Position numbers and translations under genes: made by a program. The notes under the pieces are model-generated. The model was not told the DNA's origin. It saw only the letters and a program-made list of their open reading frames with translations, and did not search any database. A stretch of 64,000 nt of DNA from Microbacterium sp. BK668 (GTDB lineage Bacteria > Actinomycetota > Actinomycetes > Actinomycetales > Microbacteriaceae), in NCBI RefSeq assembly GCF_004362195.1, contig NZ_SNWG01000001.1, positions 310,001 to 374,000 of the forward strand. The letters are read 5' to 3'. Every line of letters begins with the position of its first letter. The first letter of the stretch is position 1. Below, piece by piece: positions 24,394-32,894 of the stretch.

Positions 24394-24918
24394 ATGACGC
24401 ACGACGAACCCGGATCGCCGCGCGCCGACGACGACCGCGTGTCCGTCCGCGCGGTGTTCGCCGACCTCGCGAGGCGGCTGCCCGGGCGCGTCGGCGTGAG
24501 GCGGCGCAAGGGGCTCGGGTGGCCCGCGCGCGGTCGCGGCGGCGCCCGATCGGCCGGCGCACGGCATCGCATGGCCGTGCGCGCCCTTGCCTACGCGTGC
24601 GACGAGCGGGATTTCTCGCGCCTCGTGCGGGTGCTGCATCCGGACGCGACGCTGGCCATCGACCGGGGGACCGAGCACCCGGACCGCCTCACGCTCGTGG
24701 CGGGCCGGGCGCACGTCATCGACCTCGTCGTGCGGTTCCTGGATGCCAACCCCGATGCGGTGGCGGTCGAGTGCCCCGTCGACGGCCGGCCCGGCATCGC
24801 GCTGCACACTGCCCGCGAGATCGTCGGCGTCGTGACCGCCGAGCTGCGCGCCGAGCGCATCTCCCGCCTGCGGCTCGTCGTCGACCCGGTCAGGCTGCGG
24901 CTCTGGAACGGCGGCTGA
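24394..24918 (+). CDS. Stand-alone NTF2/SnoaL-like domain protein (sigma-factor-tail-like)
   Basis: The 174-residue product has a basic, disordered N-terminal 55 residues and then a compact alpha/beta domain (AVRALAYACDERDFSRLVRV, DATLAIDRG, VDGRPGIALHTAREIVGVVT, ISRLRLVVDPVRLRLWNGG). The last part resembles the SnoaL-like C-terminal extension of ECF41-type sigma factors, where a DGxPG and a terminal NPxKLR-like motif occur; here the ending is DPVRLRLW. No sigma-2 or sigma-4 region is present, so the domain stands alone. The start at 24394 is weakly supported, having no clear ribosome binding site and a perfect inverted repeat directly upstream. Confidence 0.6.
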   Translation: MTHDEPGSPRADDDRVSVRAVFADLARRLPGRVGVRRRKGLGWPARGRGGARSAGARHRMAVRALAYACDERDFSRLVRVLHPDATLAIDRGTEHPDRLTLVAGRAHVIDLVVRFLDANPDAVAVECPVDGRPGIALHTAREIVGVVTAELRAERISRLRLVVDPVRLRLWNGG

Positions 24919-24971
24919 CCGGCGCGCGGGCGGGCAGCCGTCCGGGGGCCCGCTTCGGCTGAGCGCCACAG

Positions 24972-25015
24972 TTTCCTGCGAACGCGACACGGATCGGTGT
25001 GGCGTTCGCAGGAAA
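24972..25015. repeat. Long imperfect palindrome, REP-like
   Basis: Perfect 14-base arms TTTCCTGCGAACGC and GCGTTCGCAGGAAA surround 16 bases that themselves pair (ACAC/GTGT). Additional outer pairing (GCC.CA with TG.GGC) extends the stem. It lies in the 233-base gap between two plus-strand genes, with no T-run. This looks like an intergenic palindromic element that may be repeated in the genome. Confidence 0.6.
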
Positions 25016-25151
25016 GTGCGGCACTCGCGCCACGCGCGAGCGCCGGGAAAGAGTGCGACGGCGCCCCGCTCGCCGGGCCTTCCGGTCGGCGCGCGCTCCT
25101 TCCCCTACAATGCGCGGAGAAGGTCGTCGGGGGACGACCGTCATCCTGCCC

Positions 25152-26354
25152 ATGAGCAGAGGGATTCGGTCGACCATGACTTCCCGCGACTCGTCTCGCG
25201 TCACGCGCCGTCCGTCGGCTCTCGTGCGACGGCGCCGCTTCTTCGCCGCGCTGATCGCGGCCCTCGTGATCCTCGGAGGAGCCTCGGCCGCGATCGCCGC
25301 GATCGCACTGTCGAGGACGACGGATGCCGCGCCCGTTCCTTCGCCGACCGCCACCACGGCCTCGGGCCGTACCCCGACTCCGACTCCCGCGCCGACGCCG
25401 CCGACACTGACCGCATCCGAGCAGCTGCTCGCCACGACCGACGATCCGAACGCCTGCGCCGTCAGCTTCGAGGGGGACGGCATCGCCGACGCCCCGCAGC
25501 TGCAGACGCAGGGAACCCTGTACAGCGGGCTGCCCATCCCCTCGCGCGACGGAGCGGTCTTCGCCGGATGGTACGCCACGCCGGCTGACGCGGCATCCTT
25601 CAACATCCCGGCCCGGGTCAACGGGTCCGAGGTCGTCGCGTGCACCGACCAGCAGGTCACGCTGCACGGCGCGTGGAAGTCCCCCGAGGAGAACGCGGCC
25701 GAGGACGCCCGCATCCCGATCATGATGTACCACCAGTTCACGACGAAGCCCGAGGGCGAGAGCGGATGGCTGCGGGGGAACTACGCGTACATCGGCGACT
25801 TCGACGCGCACATGAACCACATCGCCACGGGCGGCTTCTATCTGCCGACCTGGGACGAGCTGAGCGCCTTCATCGACGCGCGGCTGTGGCTCCCGAACCA
25901 CTCGGTCATCATCACCGACGACGATGCCGATCAGACCTGGTTCGACCTGGCCGCCCCCGTCGTGGACAAGTACAAGCTCCTCGCGACGTCGTTCATGATC
26001 ACCGCCTACCGTCAGGACGCCCCGCCGAATCCGTACGTCCTGCGCCGGTCCCACACCCACGACATGCACAAGGCGGGGGCCGACGGCGAGGGACAGATGG
26101 TGAATCTCAGCGCCGAGGAGATCGCCGCCGACCTCGAGAAGTCGGCGCAGGTGCTGGGCGTCAAGGAGGTCATCGCGTACCCGTTCGGCCACTTCAACGA
26201 GACGTCCAAGGAGGGGCTGCGTCTCGCGGGCTTCGAGCTGGGCCGGACCATCGAGCCGGGTTATGTGACGATCGGGACGGACAAGCTCGCCCTCCCGGTG
26301 CAGCGGATCAACTACGGGATGGGCCTCGACGCCGTCACCCGCCTGATCGGCTGA
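25152..26354 (+). CDS. Secreted polysaccharide deacetylase-like protein with InlB-type repeat
   Basis: Predicted extracytoplasmic carbohydrate esterase, 400 residues. A basic N-terminus precedes a signal/anchor helix (FFAALIAALVILGGASAAIA) and a Thr/Pro-rich spacer. A repeat resembling the InlB B-repeat follows (AVFAGWYATPADAASFNIPA, ending VTLHGAWK). The C-terminal NodB-like domain starts at IPIMMYHQF. The usual TFDDG appears as ITDDDADQTW, metal ligands are probably in RRSHTHDMHK, and VIAYPFGHFNETS is the third family motif. Start choice between ATG 25152 and ATG 25176 is uncertain. It stands just before the exopolysaccharide locus, so it could trim cell-wall or capsular sugars. Confidence 0.78.
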   Translation: MSRGIRSTMTSRDSSRVTRRPSALVRRRRFFAALIAALVILGGASAAIAAIALSRTTDAAPVPSPTATTASGRTPTPTPAPTPPTLTASEQLLATTDDPNACAVSFEGDGIADAPQLQTQGTLYSGLPIPSRDGAVFAGWYATPADAASFNIPARVNGSEVVACTDQQVTLHGAWKSPEENAAEDARIPIMMYHQFTTKPEGESGWLRGNYAYIGDFDAHMNHIATGGFYLPTWDELSAFIDARLWLPNHSVIITDDDADQTWFDLAAPVVDKYKLLATSFMITAYRQDAPPNPYVLRRSHTHDMHKAGADGEGQMVNLSAEEIAADLEKSAQVLGVKEVIAYPFGHFNETSKEGLRLAGFELGRTIEPGYVTIGTDKLALPVQRINYGMGLDAVTRLIG

Positions 26355-26456
26355 GCGGCCGCTCTCCGGGGGCTCGCGACGGGGCCCGTACCGGCGCAGG
26401 TCGACGCAAGTCGAATCGCGCGCGAAGAATGTCTTCCCTTCCGGATGCACCAGAGG

Positions 26457-26597
26457 TACAGTGGCATCGCGCAAGGGGCTTGGGAACCCTTAATCGTTCG
26501 GCACACCCGGTCGGATGAGCGCATCTGGGGACGGTGACCGTCGTCGATGTCGTCGACGTGCAGCGTCTGACTTGGGGTAGAGGAATGTCTATCGGGG
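26457..26597 (+). promoter_or_regulatory. Candidate promoter and structured leader of the exopolysaccharide locus
   Basis: A -10-like TACAGT (26457-26462) precedes a hairpin with arms AAGGG and CCCTT (26473-26491) whose loop is GCTTGGGAA. A second CTTGGGG occurs at 26571-26577, followed by TAGAGGA and a 15-codon open frame starting ATG 26585 that overlaps the transferase gene. Similar CTTGGG loops occur before two other genes of the locus. Confidence 0.35.
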
Positions 26598-26607
26598 ACG
26601 CACAGTC

Positions 26608-28176
26608 GTGCGCGCGGTGGACCGCGGCCTGAAGCTGGCCGTAAAGGGTGCGACGTCGCCACAGGGCGCCGAAGTGGAGACCCGAAATCCACTTCGGCGT
26701 CCGGCGGCGATCGGCCCTCGGCCAGCGATCATGCCCGCGGCTGTCGCGCCGCGTAGCGAGCCTTCGCTCGAGCGCAGGCATCTATGGGAGCGCCGCTATC
26801 GGCGGCGACTCGTCATGACGGATGCCTTCACGGTGGTGGGAGCCACCGTGGCCGCAGCGAGCCTGGAGTTCGCGGAGTTCAGCCTCACGGCGCTCGCCGA
26901 CGCGGCACGCGTCGTCGTGCCCGTCGTGGCCGCATGGCTCGCCCTGCTGTGGCTCGGCCGCACGCGAGAGCCCGGCATCCTCGGCTCCGGGGCCGCGGAG
27001 TACAAGCGCGTCGCCCACGCCACCGGGTTCGCCTTCGGCATCCTCTCGATCCTGTTCGTCATCTTCCAGCTGAACGGTCTGCGCCTCCAGCTCGCGATCG
27101 CCCTGCCGGTCGGGCTGCTCGCGCTGCTCGTCGGCCGGTGGCTGTGGCGGAAGAGGCTCATCCAGGAGCGCAAGAACGGGGACTGCGTGTCACGCGCGAT
27201 CGTCGCGGGAACGCGCCCCGATGTCGAATACGTCATCCGGAACCTGCTGCGCGATCCGCACCACTGCTACCGGGTCATCGCCGTCACGACGAACGGCCAC
27301 GACCCCATCGTGGTGGACGGCACGTCCTTCCCGGTCGTTGGCGGCATCCAGTCGACGGCCGACCGAGCGCGGTTCTCGGGAGCCGACGCCATCATCGTCG
27401 CGAGCACGCCGAAGGGCGACCGCGACTTCCTGCGCCGGCTGGCGTGGCAGCTGGAGGGAGCGGCTGCCGAACTCGTGGTCTGCAGCAGGCTGACCGAGGT
27501 CGCCGGACCCCGCATCTCGTTCACGCCGCTGGACGGGCTGCCTCTCATCCAGGTGAAGATCCCCGAGTTCGAGGGCGGCGTGCACGCCTTCAAGCGAGCG
27601 TTCGACCTGGTCTTCTCGAGCCTGGCCCTCATCCCGATCCTGCTGCTGACGCCGTTCATCGCGCTGGCGATCAGGCTCGACTCGCCCGGCCCGGTGTTCT
27701 TCCGCCAGACCCGCGTCGGGCGGGACGGCGGCTATTTCCAGATCTTCAAGTTCCGCACGATGCGCGTGGACGCCGAGGCGCAGCTCGAGCTCCTGCGCGC
27801 GGGGAACGAGGGCGCGGGACCGCTGTTCAAACTGCGGCGGGACCCGCGCGTCACCCGCGTCGGCGCTTTCCTGCGCAAGTACTCGCTCGACGAGCTGCCC
27901 CAGTTCTTCAACGTGCTGCGCGGGGAGATGAGCGTCGTCGGGCCACGGCCGCCGCTCCCTCGCGAGGTCCTCGACTACGACGGCACCGTGTGCCGCCGCC
28001 TGTACATCAAGCCGGGCATCACGGGCCTGTGGCAGGTGAGCGGTCGCAGCGACCTCTCGTGGGAGGAGAGCGTGCGCCTGGACCTGCGCTACGTGGAGAA
28101 CTGGTCGCTCACCTCCGACCTCATGATCATGTGGCGCACCGCGCAGGTCATGCTCACGCCGAAGGGAGCGTACTGA
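26608..28176 (+). CDS. Exopolysaccharide initiating glycosyl-1-phosphate transferase (WcaJ/CpsE type)
   Basis: Membrane enzyme expected to transfer a sugar-1-phosphate from a nucleotide sugar to undecaprenyl phosphate, the first step of polymer assembly. About 522 residues: four N-terminal membrane helices, a central Rossmann-like region (AIVAGTRPDVEYVIRNLL), a fifth hydrophobic segment (VFSSLALIPILLLTPFIALA) and the C-terminal catalytic domain with FKFRTMRVDAEAQLELL, KYSLDELPQFFNVLRGEMS, VGPRPPLPREV and KPGITGLWQVSGRSDLSWEE. GTG 26608 is used with GGGGA upstream, but the first 60 codons have unusual third-base composition and contain a 12-base hairpin. GTG 26674 or ATG 26731 are therefore possible real starts. 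Confidence 0.88.
   Translation: MRAVDRGLKLAVKGATSPQGAEVETRNPLRRPAAIGPRPAIMPAAVAPRSEPSLERRHLWERRYRRRLVMTDAFTVVGATVAAASLEFAEFSLTALADAARVVVPVVAAWLALLWLGRTREPGILGSGAAEYKRVAHATGFAFGILSILFVIFQLNGLRLQLAIALPVGLLALLVGRWLWRKRLIQERKNGDCVSRAIVAGTRPDVEYVIRNLLRDPHHCYRVIAVTTNGHDPIVVDGTSFPVVGGIQSTADRARFSGADAIIVASTPKGDRDFLRRLAWQLEGAAAELVVCSRLTEVAGPRISFTPLDGLPLIQVKIPEFEGGVHAFKRAFDLVFSSLALIPILLLTPFIALAIRLDSPGPVFFRQTRVGRDGGYFQIFKFRTMRVDAEAQLELLRAGNEGAGPLFKLRRDPRVTRVGAFLRKYSLDELPQFFNVLRGEMSVVGPRPPLPREVLDYDGTVCRRLYIKPGITGLWQVSGRSDLSWEESVRLDLRYVENWSLTSDLMIMWRTAQVMLTPKGAY
26667..26699 (+). repeat. Strong hairpin near the 5' end of the transferase gene
   Basis: Perfect 12-base arms CGCCGAAGTGGA and TCCACTTCGGCG with a nine-base loop. 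The GTG codon at 26674 lies in the left arm. If translation starts downstream of it, the hairpin belongs to the leader RNA; if not, it lies within the coding region. Confidence 0.7.
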
Positions 28177-28362
28177 CATGCTCCCCGCGCCGCCGAAGCT
28201 CCGTGCGCCGCACGGGACCCCCCGAAACCTCCCGATCCTGCGTCGCTCGCCCGCGTCACATCGCGGTGTCCGTCCGGTCAGCCCCAGTTCGGATGCGACA
28301 CCGCTGGTCTGTCGCCCCCAACAGCGGGCGGGCGGCGCAGCTCTTCATCACGTGGAAGGCGG

Positions 28363-29520
28363 GTGAGCGCCGTGGTCTCGACAGTGCGGATCCTCGGCAC
28401 GCACGGTGTGCCGGCGAACTACGGCGGGTTCGAGACGGCCGCCGAGAACATCGCGCTGCACCTGCGCGATCAGGGCTGGGCCGTCGACGTCTACTGCCAG
28501 CTGCCCGGCGTCGCGCGGACGAAGACCGACGAATGGAACGGCGTCAAGCGCACGCTCATCCACGAGCCCAAGGAAGGCTGGCGGGGAACGGCCGCCTTCG
28601 ACCTCACGTCGATCCGGCATGCGATGGCCGTGCACTCCCCGGGAGACGTCTGGCTCACGTTCGGCTACAACACCGGCGTCTACGACGTGCTGCCCAGGCT
28701 CCGCGGCATCCCGAACGTCATCAACATGGACGGGATGGAGTGGACGCGCAAGCGCTGGGGGCCGCTCAAGCAGGGCATCCTGCTCGGCAACGAGCGCTGC
28801 GCCGGCTGGGTGGGCGACGTCCTCATCGCGGATCACCCGGTCATCGCCGACTACCTGCGGCGCCACTTCGGCCGCCGGCGGGTGCAGATGATCACGTACG
28901 GCGCGCACGAGGTGATCGGCGCCTCGACGGCGCCTCCGCGCGAGCTGGGGCTCACCCCCGGGCGGTACGGCATCGTCGTGTGCCGGCCGATACCCGAGAA
29001 CTCGGTGCTGGAGATCGTCCGCGCCTGGTCGGCCGAGGAGCGCGGGATGCCGCTGGTCGTCGTGGGCCCGTACGGCGCAGACGATCGGTACCAGGCAGAA
29101 GTGATGAGGGCGGCCTCGCGCGAGGTCCTCTTCCCCGGCGCGATCTTCGACGCGGAGCGACTGCAGTCGCTGCGGTTCCACGCGGCGGTGTACCTGCACG
29201 GGCACACGGTGGGCGGCACGAACCCCTCGCTCGTGGAGGCGATGGCGGCGGGGAACGCCATCGTCGCGCACGACAACCCGTACAACACGTGGGTCGCCGG
29301 CCCCGACAACGCCTACTTCTCCGATTCGGAGAGCCTCGCGCGCATCCTCCGGGTGCTGCTCGGGGACGACGGCCGGCGCAGGCGCATGGGCGCCTCGAGC
29401 CGCCGGCGGTTCCTGGACGAGTTCACGTGGGCCAGGATCGGCGCGCAGTACGAGCAGGCGCTGCTCGACGGGCTCGCGCGCCACGGACATGTTCGGCAGA
29501 GGATGGGAGCCTTCGCATGA
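28363..29520 (+). CDS. Glycosyltransferase with DUF1972 domain (GT4-like)
   Basis: Cytoplasmic sugar transferase of the polysaccharide locus, 385 residues, GT-B fold. The N-terminal DUF1972 signature ILGTHGVPANYGGFETAAEN is clear, and the C-terminal half carries the nucleotide-sugar site with HGHTVGGTNPSLVEAMAAGN. DUF1972 proteins include rhamnosyltransferases of the WsaF/RfaG-like set, but the donor cannot be named here. GTG at 28363 with GGAAGG upstream. A 186-base gap separates it from the initiating transferase; the stop overlaps the dehydrogenase start (ATGA). Confidence 0.88.
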   Translation: MSAVVSTVRILGTHGVPANYGGFETAAENIALHLRDQGWAVDVYCQLPGVARTKTDEWNGVKRTLIHEPKEGWRGTAAFDLTSIRHAMAVHSPGDVWLTFGYNTGVYDVLPRLRGIPNVINMDGMEWTRKRWGPLKQGILLGNERCAGWVGDVLIADHPVIADYLRRHFGRRRVQMITYGAHEVIGASTAPPRELGLTPGRYGIVVCRPIPENSVLEIVRAWSAEERGMPLVVVGPYGADDRYQAEVMRAASREVLFPGAIFDAERLQSLRFHAAVYLHGHTVGGTNPSLVEAMAAGNAIVAHDNPYNTWVAGPDNAYFSDSESLARILRVLLGDDGRRRRMGASSRRRFLDEFTWARIGAQYEQALLDGLARHGHVRQRMGAFA

Positions 29521-30629
29521 TCGACGTCGCTGTCGTGGGTCTCGGAAAGATGGGTCTGTCGCATCTGGCGATGATCAGGGCGCATCCCGAGGTACGCGTC
29601 GTCGGCGTGTGCGATGCGACCGGATATCTCCTGGACGTGCTGGCGAAGTACACCGGGGTCCGCACCTTCAAGGATCTCGACCGGATGCTGGACGAGGCGA
29701 GGCCGCAGGCCCTCATCGTCGCCACACCCACCCACCTGCACGCCGGCATGATCCAGGCGGCGCTGGAGCGCGGCATCCACATCTTCTGCGAGAAGCCGCT
29801 CGTGATCGACCCGGCGCAGAGCGCGGTATTGACCGACGCGACGGCGGCGCGCGGTCTGGTGACGCAGGTCGGATACCACAACCGCTTCGTCGGGGCCTTC
29901 CGCGAGGTGCAGCGACTGCTCGACGTCGGCGCGATCGGCACGGTCAGCACGGCCCTCGCCGAGGCGTACGGACCCGTCGTCCTGAAGGCCGCGGGCCACA
30001 CCTGGCGCAGCCAGCGCGCGACGGGCGGCGGCTGCCTCTACGACTACGCGGCGCATCCGCTGAACCTGCTCACGTGGTATCTCGGGGCGCCGGAATCGGT
30101 GAGCGGCAGTCAGCTGACCAGCATCTTCTCGGCGCACATCGACGACGCCGTCGCGAGCACGCTGCACTATCCGGGAGGCACGGCGCAGATCGTGGCGAAC
30201 TGGTCGGACGAATCGCAGCGCAAGATGACGACCAAGGTGACCCTGTGGGGGACACAGGGTCGGATCCACGCCGATCGCCAGGAGATCCAGGTCTACCTGC
30301 GCGACGGCGCGACGATCCCCGAGGGCTACCACCCGGGATGGAACGTGCGATACACGACGGAGCTCACCGAGGCGCCGTGGTTCTACCTCCGCGGCGAGGA
30401 GTACAGCGCGCAGCTCGACGCATTCGTGCAGAGGGTCATCGACGGCGCCGTCGAAGGCGAGAACGACTTCGCGTCCGCGGCCGTCACCGACCGCGTTATC
30501 GCGATGATCAGCGAGGACGCGACGCGGGACGGCGCCCGGCTGACCCGCGAGGGCTCTGCCGCGCGGCAGGTCCCCGCGGCGAGACGAGGTTTCGGCGCCG
30601 CCTTGCGCGGACTCATGGCGGGGGCGTGA
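29517..30629 (+). CDS. Gfo/Idh/MocA family sugar dehydrogenase
   Basis: NAD(P)-dependent oxidoreductase, 370 residues. The Rossmann motif VAVVGLGKMGLSHLAMIRAH is at the N-terminus, and the catalytic motif HIFCEKPLVIDP is intact, unlike the AQKP variant in the gene at 4206. CLYDYAAHPLNLLTWYLGAP carries the conserved His. In polysaccharide loci such enzymes make UDP-sugar uronates or 3-keto intermediates for amino or deoxy sugars. It is coupled to the preceding glycosyltransferase (ATGA) and followed one base later by an unknown gene, which suggests these two act in one sugar-modification step. Confidence 0.87.
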   Translation: MIDVAVVGLGKMGLSHLAMIRAHPEVRVVGVCDATGYLLDVLAKYTGVRTFKDLDRMLDEARPQALIVATPTHLHAGMIQAALERGIHIFCEKPLVIDPAQSAVLTDATAARGLVTQVGYHNRFVGAFREVQRLLDVGAIGTVSTALAEAYGPVVLKAAGHTWRSQRATGGGCLYDYAAHPLNLLTWYLGAPESVSGSQLTSIFSAHIDDAVASTLHYPGGTAQIVANWSDESQRKMTTKVTLWGTQGRIHADRQEIQVYLRDGATIPEGYHPGWNVRYTTELTEAPWFYLRGEEYSAQLDAFVQRVIDGAVEGENDFASAAVTDRVIAMISEDATRDGARLTREGSAARQVPAARRGFGAALRGLMAGA

Positions 30630-30630
30630 G

Positions 30631-31521
30631 ATGACAGCGACAGCCACCCGGACCATGGACCGGCTCCTCTTCGGAGACAACCAGTTCTTCGGCGTCAACC
30701 ACATGTCGGAGGAGAAGGCGCGCGCTCAGCAGATGCGCTTCCAGAACGTGGACGACATCATGGCGGTCCTCGACGCCGCCTACGACGAGGGCGTGCGCAC
30801 CTTCATGTGCACGACCCACGATCGGATCGCGGAGGTCTGCGACCGGGTGCGCGCCGACTCCGCCCGCTACGAGGGGATGACGTTCTTCCCATGCATGCCC
30901 TACGCGCACAAGTACGCCAATGCCGTGACGGATGACGGCTTCCTCGGCGCCATCCGCCGGTTCCTGCCCGAGGAGGGCCTGCTCGACAGCATCGCGCGCG
31001 GCGCCTCGTCGCTGGCGCGCAAGGACATCGAAGGGGTCTCGACGCTGCTCGTCGACGCCGAGCTGAAGATGTTCGCGGGGCTGTCCACTCCGGTGATCTG
31101 GCTGCAGAACGTCGTGGTCGACCTCCTGTCGGGCCTCGGCTTCACCGACGCGTTCCGCATCTTCGCCGATCATGTGGCCGCCCGCTACGGCGCGCAGCCC
31201 GGATTCATCACGATGAACCTCCCGCGCGTGCTCGACGACCTGGACCGCGCGGGGGTCGAGAACCCGATCGTCTGCTCGAACATCAACAAGCTCGGCTTCC
31301 GCATGTCGGGCGGCGTGGAGGCCTACCGCGAAGCCATGGACAAGCGGCCGTTCCGCGCGGTCGCCATGTCGGTCTTCGCCAGCGGTGCCGTGCCGCCCCG
31401 CGAGGCGATCGAGTGGGTGTGCGGGCTGCCCAACCTGGAGTCGATCGTGTTCGGCGCCTCGAGCCGCTCGAACATCGCATCGACCGTCTCGCTCGTCGAC
31501 GAGTACTGGCCGGAACGCTGA
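30631..31521 (+). CDS. Unrecognised conserved-looking protein of the polysaccharide locus
   Basis: I do not recognise a named family. The 296-residue product starts RLLFGDNQFFGVNHMSEEKA and alternates helices and strands in a way compatible with a TIM barrel (VLDAAYDEGVRTFMCTTHDR, ENPIVCSNINKLGFRMSG, VAMSVFASGAVPPREAIEWV, LESIVFGASSRSNIASTVSL). The last phrase recalls the cofactor end of aldo/keto reductases (a VFGASS segment), but the usual catalytic Tyr/Lys/His set is not evident. No signal peptide. It starts one base after the dehydrogenase stop and ends one base before the next glycosyltransferase, so it is firmly in the operon and probably acts on the same sugar. Confidence 0.65.
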   Translation: MTATATRTMDRLLFGDNQFFGVNHMSEEKARAQQMRFQNVDDIMAVLDAAYDEGVRTFMCTTHDRIAEVCDRVRADSARYEGMTFFPCMPYAHKYANAVTDDGFLGAIRRFLPEEGLLDSIARGASSLARKDIEGVSTLLVDAELKMFAGLSTPVIWLQNVVVDLLSGLGFTDAFRIFADHVAARYGAQPGFITMNLPRVLDDLDRAGVENPIVCSNINKLGFRMSGGVEAYREAMDKRPFRAVAMSVFASGAVPPREAIEWVCGLPNLESIVFGASSRSNIASTVSLVDEYWPER

Positions 31522-31522
31522 C

Positions 31523-32734
31523 ATGACACCCTCGGACGACCCCGCGCGGCAAGGCACCATCCTGATCGCCAACCCCTCCGGAGACCTCTACGGGTCGGAC
31601 CGGATGATGCTCGAGGCGGCGCGCGGGCTCGTGCGAGACGGCTGGCGCACGGTCGTGACGTGCGCGAGCGATGGACCGCTCGTCGCTCGTCTGCGCGAGG
31701 CCGGCGCGGAGGTGGTCGTGCTGAGCGCGCCCGTCGTCCGGAAGAGCATGCTCAGCCCGCGCGGGATGGCCGCGCTCCTGCGCGACATCGTCACCCGGCT
31801 GCCGCGCATGCGCCGGCTCGTGCGGGAGGTCGACCCGGATGTCGTGCTGGTCAACACGGTGACGGTGCCGTTCTGGACGCTGGCCGCACGCACCTGCGGG
31901 ACACCCGCCGTCGTCTACGTGCACGAGGCCGAGGCGGGACTCTCCGGCCCCGCCCGCGCGCTGCTGACCGCTCCGCTCCGGCTGGCGACGGGCGTCGTGT
32001 TCAACTCCGAGACGAGCCGCCGGGTGGCCGGCTGGGAGTCGGCGGATCGGCAGCTGCGCGCCGACGTCGTCCCGAACGGCGTGGTCGGACCCGCGCAAGC
32101 CCGCCCGGCACGCCTCGAGATCACCGGGCCGCTCCGGGTCGTCTACGTCGGCCGGCTGTCGCCGCGCAAGGGCACGGACCTCGTGCTGCGGGCCGCCGCA
32201 CGTCTGCGGGATGCGGGTGTCGAGACCGATGTCGAGATCGTCGGCTCGGTCTTCCCGGGGTATGAGTGGTACGAGACGGAACTGCGGGAACTCGTCGATC
32301 AGCTCGACCTCGCAGCGCAGGTCAGGTTCACGGGCTTCCGGGAGACGGTCTGGCGCGAACTGGCGGATGCCGACGTGGCGGTCGTGCCCTCCCGGCTGGA
32401 CGAGTCGTTCGGCAACGTGGTGATCGAGGCCCTGCTCAGCGAACGGCCGGTCGTCGTGGCCGACCACACCGGGCTCGCGGAGGCGGCGAGCGGATTCTCG
32501 GCCGCCGTCCTCGTCCCGTCCGACGACGAGGAGGCTCTCGCCCGGGGCCTGCTCCAGGTGCGCGACGGATGGACGCACTACCGCGCCGGAGCACGGCGCG
32601 ACGCCGCGCGGGCACGGCGGGAGTACGGCACGGACCGGTTCCACGCACGCCTCCTGCGCGCGCTCCGACGACACACCGCTCCCGCGCCGAGCGCGGCACC
32701 CGGAGACCGGCAATGGACACCCGCACTCGACTGA
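31523..32734 (+). CDS. Glycosyltransferase family 4 protein
   Basis: GT-B fold transferase, 403 residues, cytoplasmic. The acceptor-side N-terminus reads ILIANPSGDLYGSDRMMLEA, and the donor-side half has VYVGRLSPRKGTDLVLRAAA and the E-x7-E motif in ESFGNVVIEALLSERPVVVA. The C-terminal 40 residues are Arg/Ala-rich. The ATG at 31523 follows the previous stop by one base. The gene ends the first block of the locus; a hairpin-bearing leader then precedes the small lipoprotein and giant gene. Confidence 0.9.
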   Translation: MTPSDDPARQGTILIANPSGDLYGSDRMMLEAARGLVRDGWRTVVTCASDGPLVARLREAGAEVVVLSAPVVRKSMLSPRGMAALLRDIVTRLPRMRRLVREVDPDVVLVNTVTVPFWTLAARTCGTPAVVYVHEAEAGLSGPARALLTAPLRLATGVVFNSETSRRVAGWESADRQLRADVVPNGVVGPAQARPARLEITGPLRVVYVGRLSPRKGTDLVLRAAARLRDAGVETDVEIVGSVFPGYEWYETELRELVDQLDLAAQVRFTGFRETVWRELADADVAVVPSRLDESFGNVVIEALLSERPVVVADHTGLAEAASGFSAAVLVPSDDEEALARGLLQVRDGWTHYRAGARRDAARARREYGTDRFHARLLRALRRHTAPAPSAAPGDRQWTPALD

Positions 32735-32781
32735 GCGGGGCAGCCGCCGGAACCGGGGGTGCGCGCGGGGTCGAGCAGGCC

Positions 32782-32854
32782 TACACTGTGCTCACTGGGG
32801 ACCGTGCCACTTGGGAATTGGCACGGCGAATGCGCGCCGCTGCGCGGAGCGCAG
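32782..32854 (+). promoter_or_regulatory. Candidate promoter and hairpin leader before the small-plus-giant module
   Basis: TACACT (32782-32787) resembles a -10. It is followed by perfect arms CCGTGCCA and TGGCACGG (32802-32826) with loop CTTGGGAAT, then a second hairpin CTGCGC/GCGCAG (32840-32854). The loop sequence matches loops upstream of 26608 and 54709. Confidence 0.4.
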
Positions 32855-32894
32855 GGTCCTCCCCGACTCGGAGTATGGGGATTGGACAATCGTC

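Noticed and set aside
26585..26632. A 15-residue open frame before the initiating transferase (MSIGDAQSCARWTAA)
   Set aside because: The AGAGG site is too close to the ATG, and nothing in the peptide suggests an attenuator. Kept only as part of the leader description.
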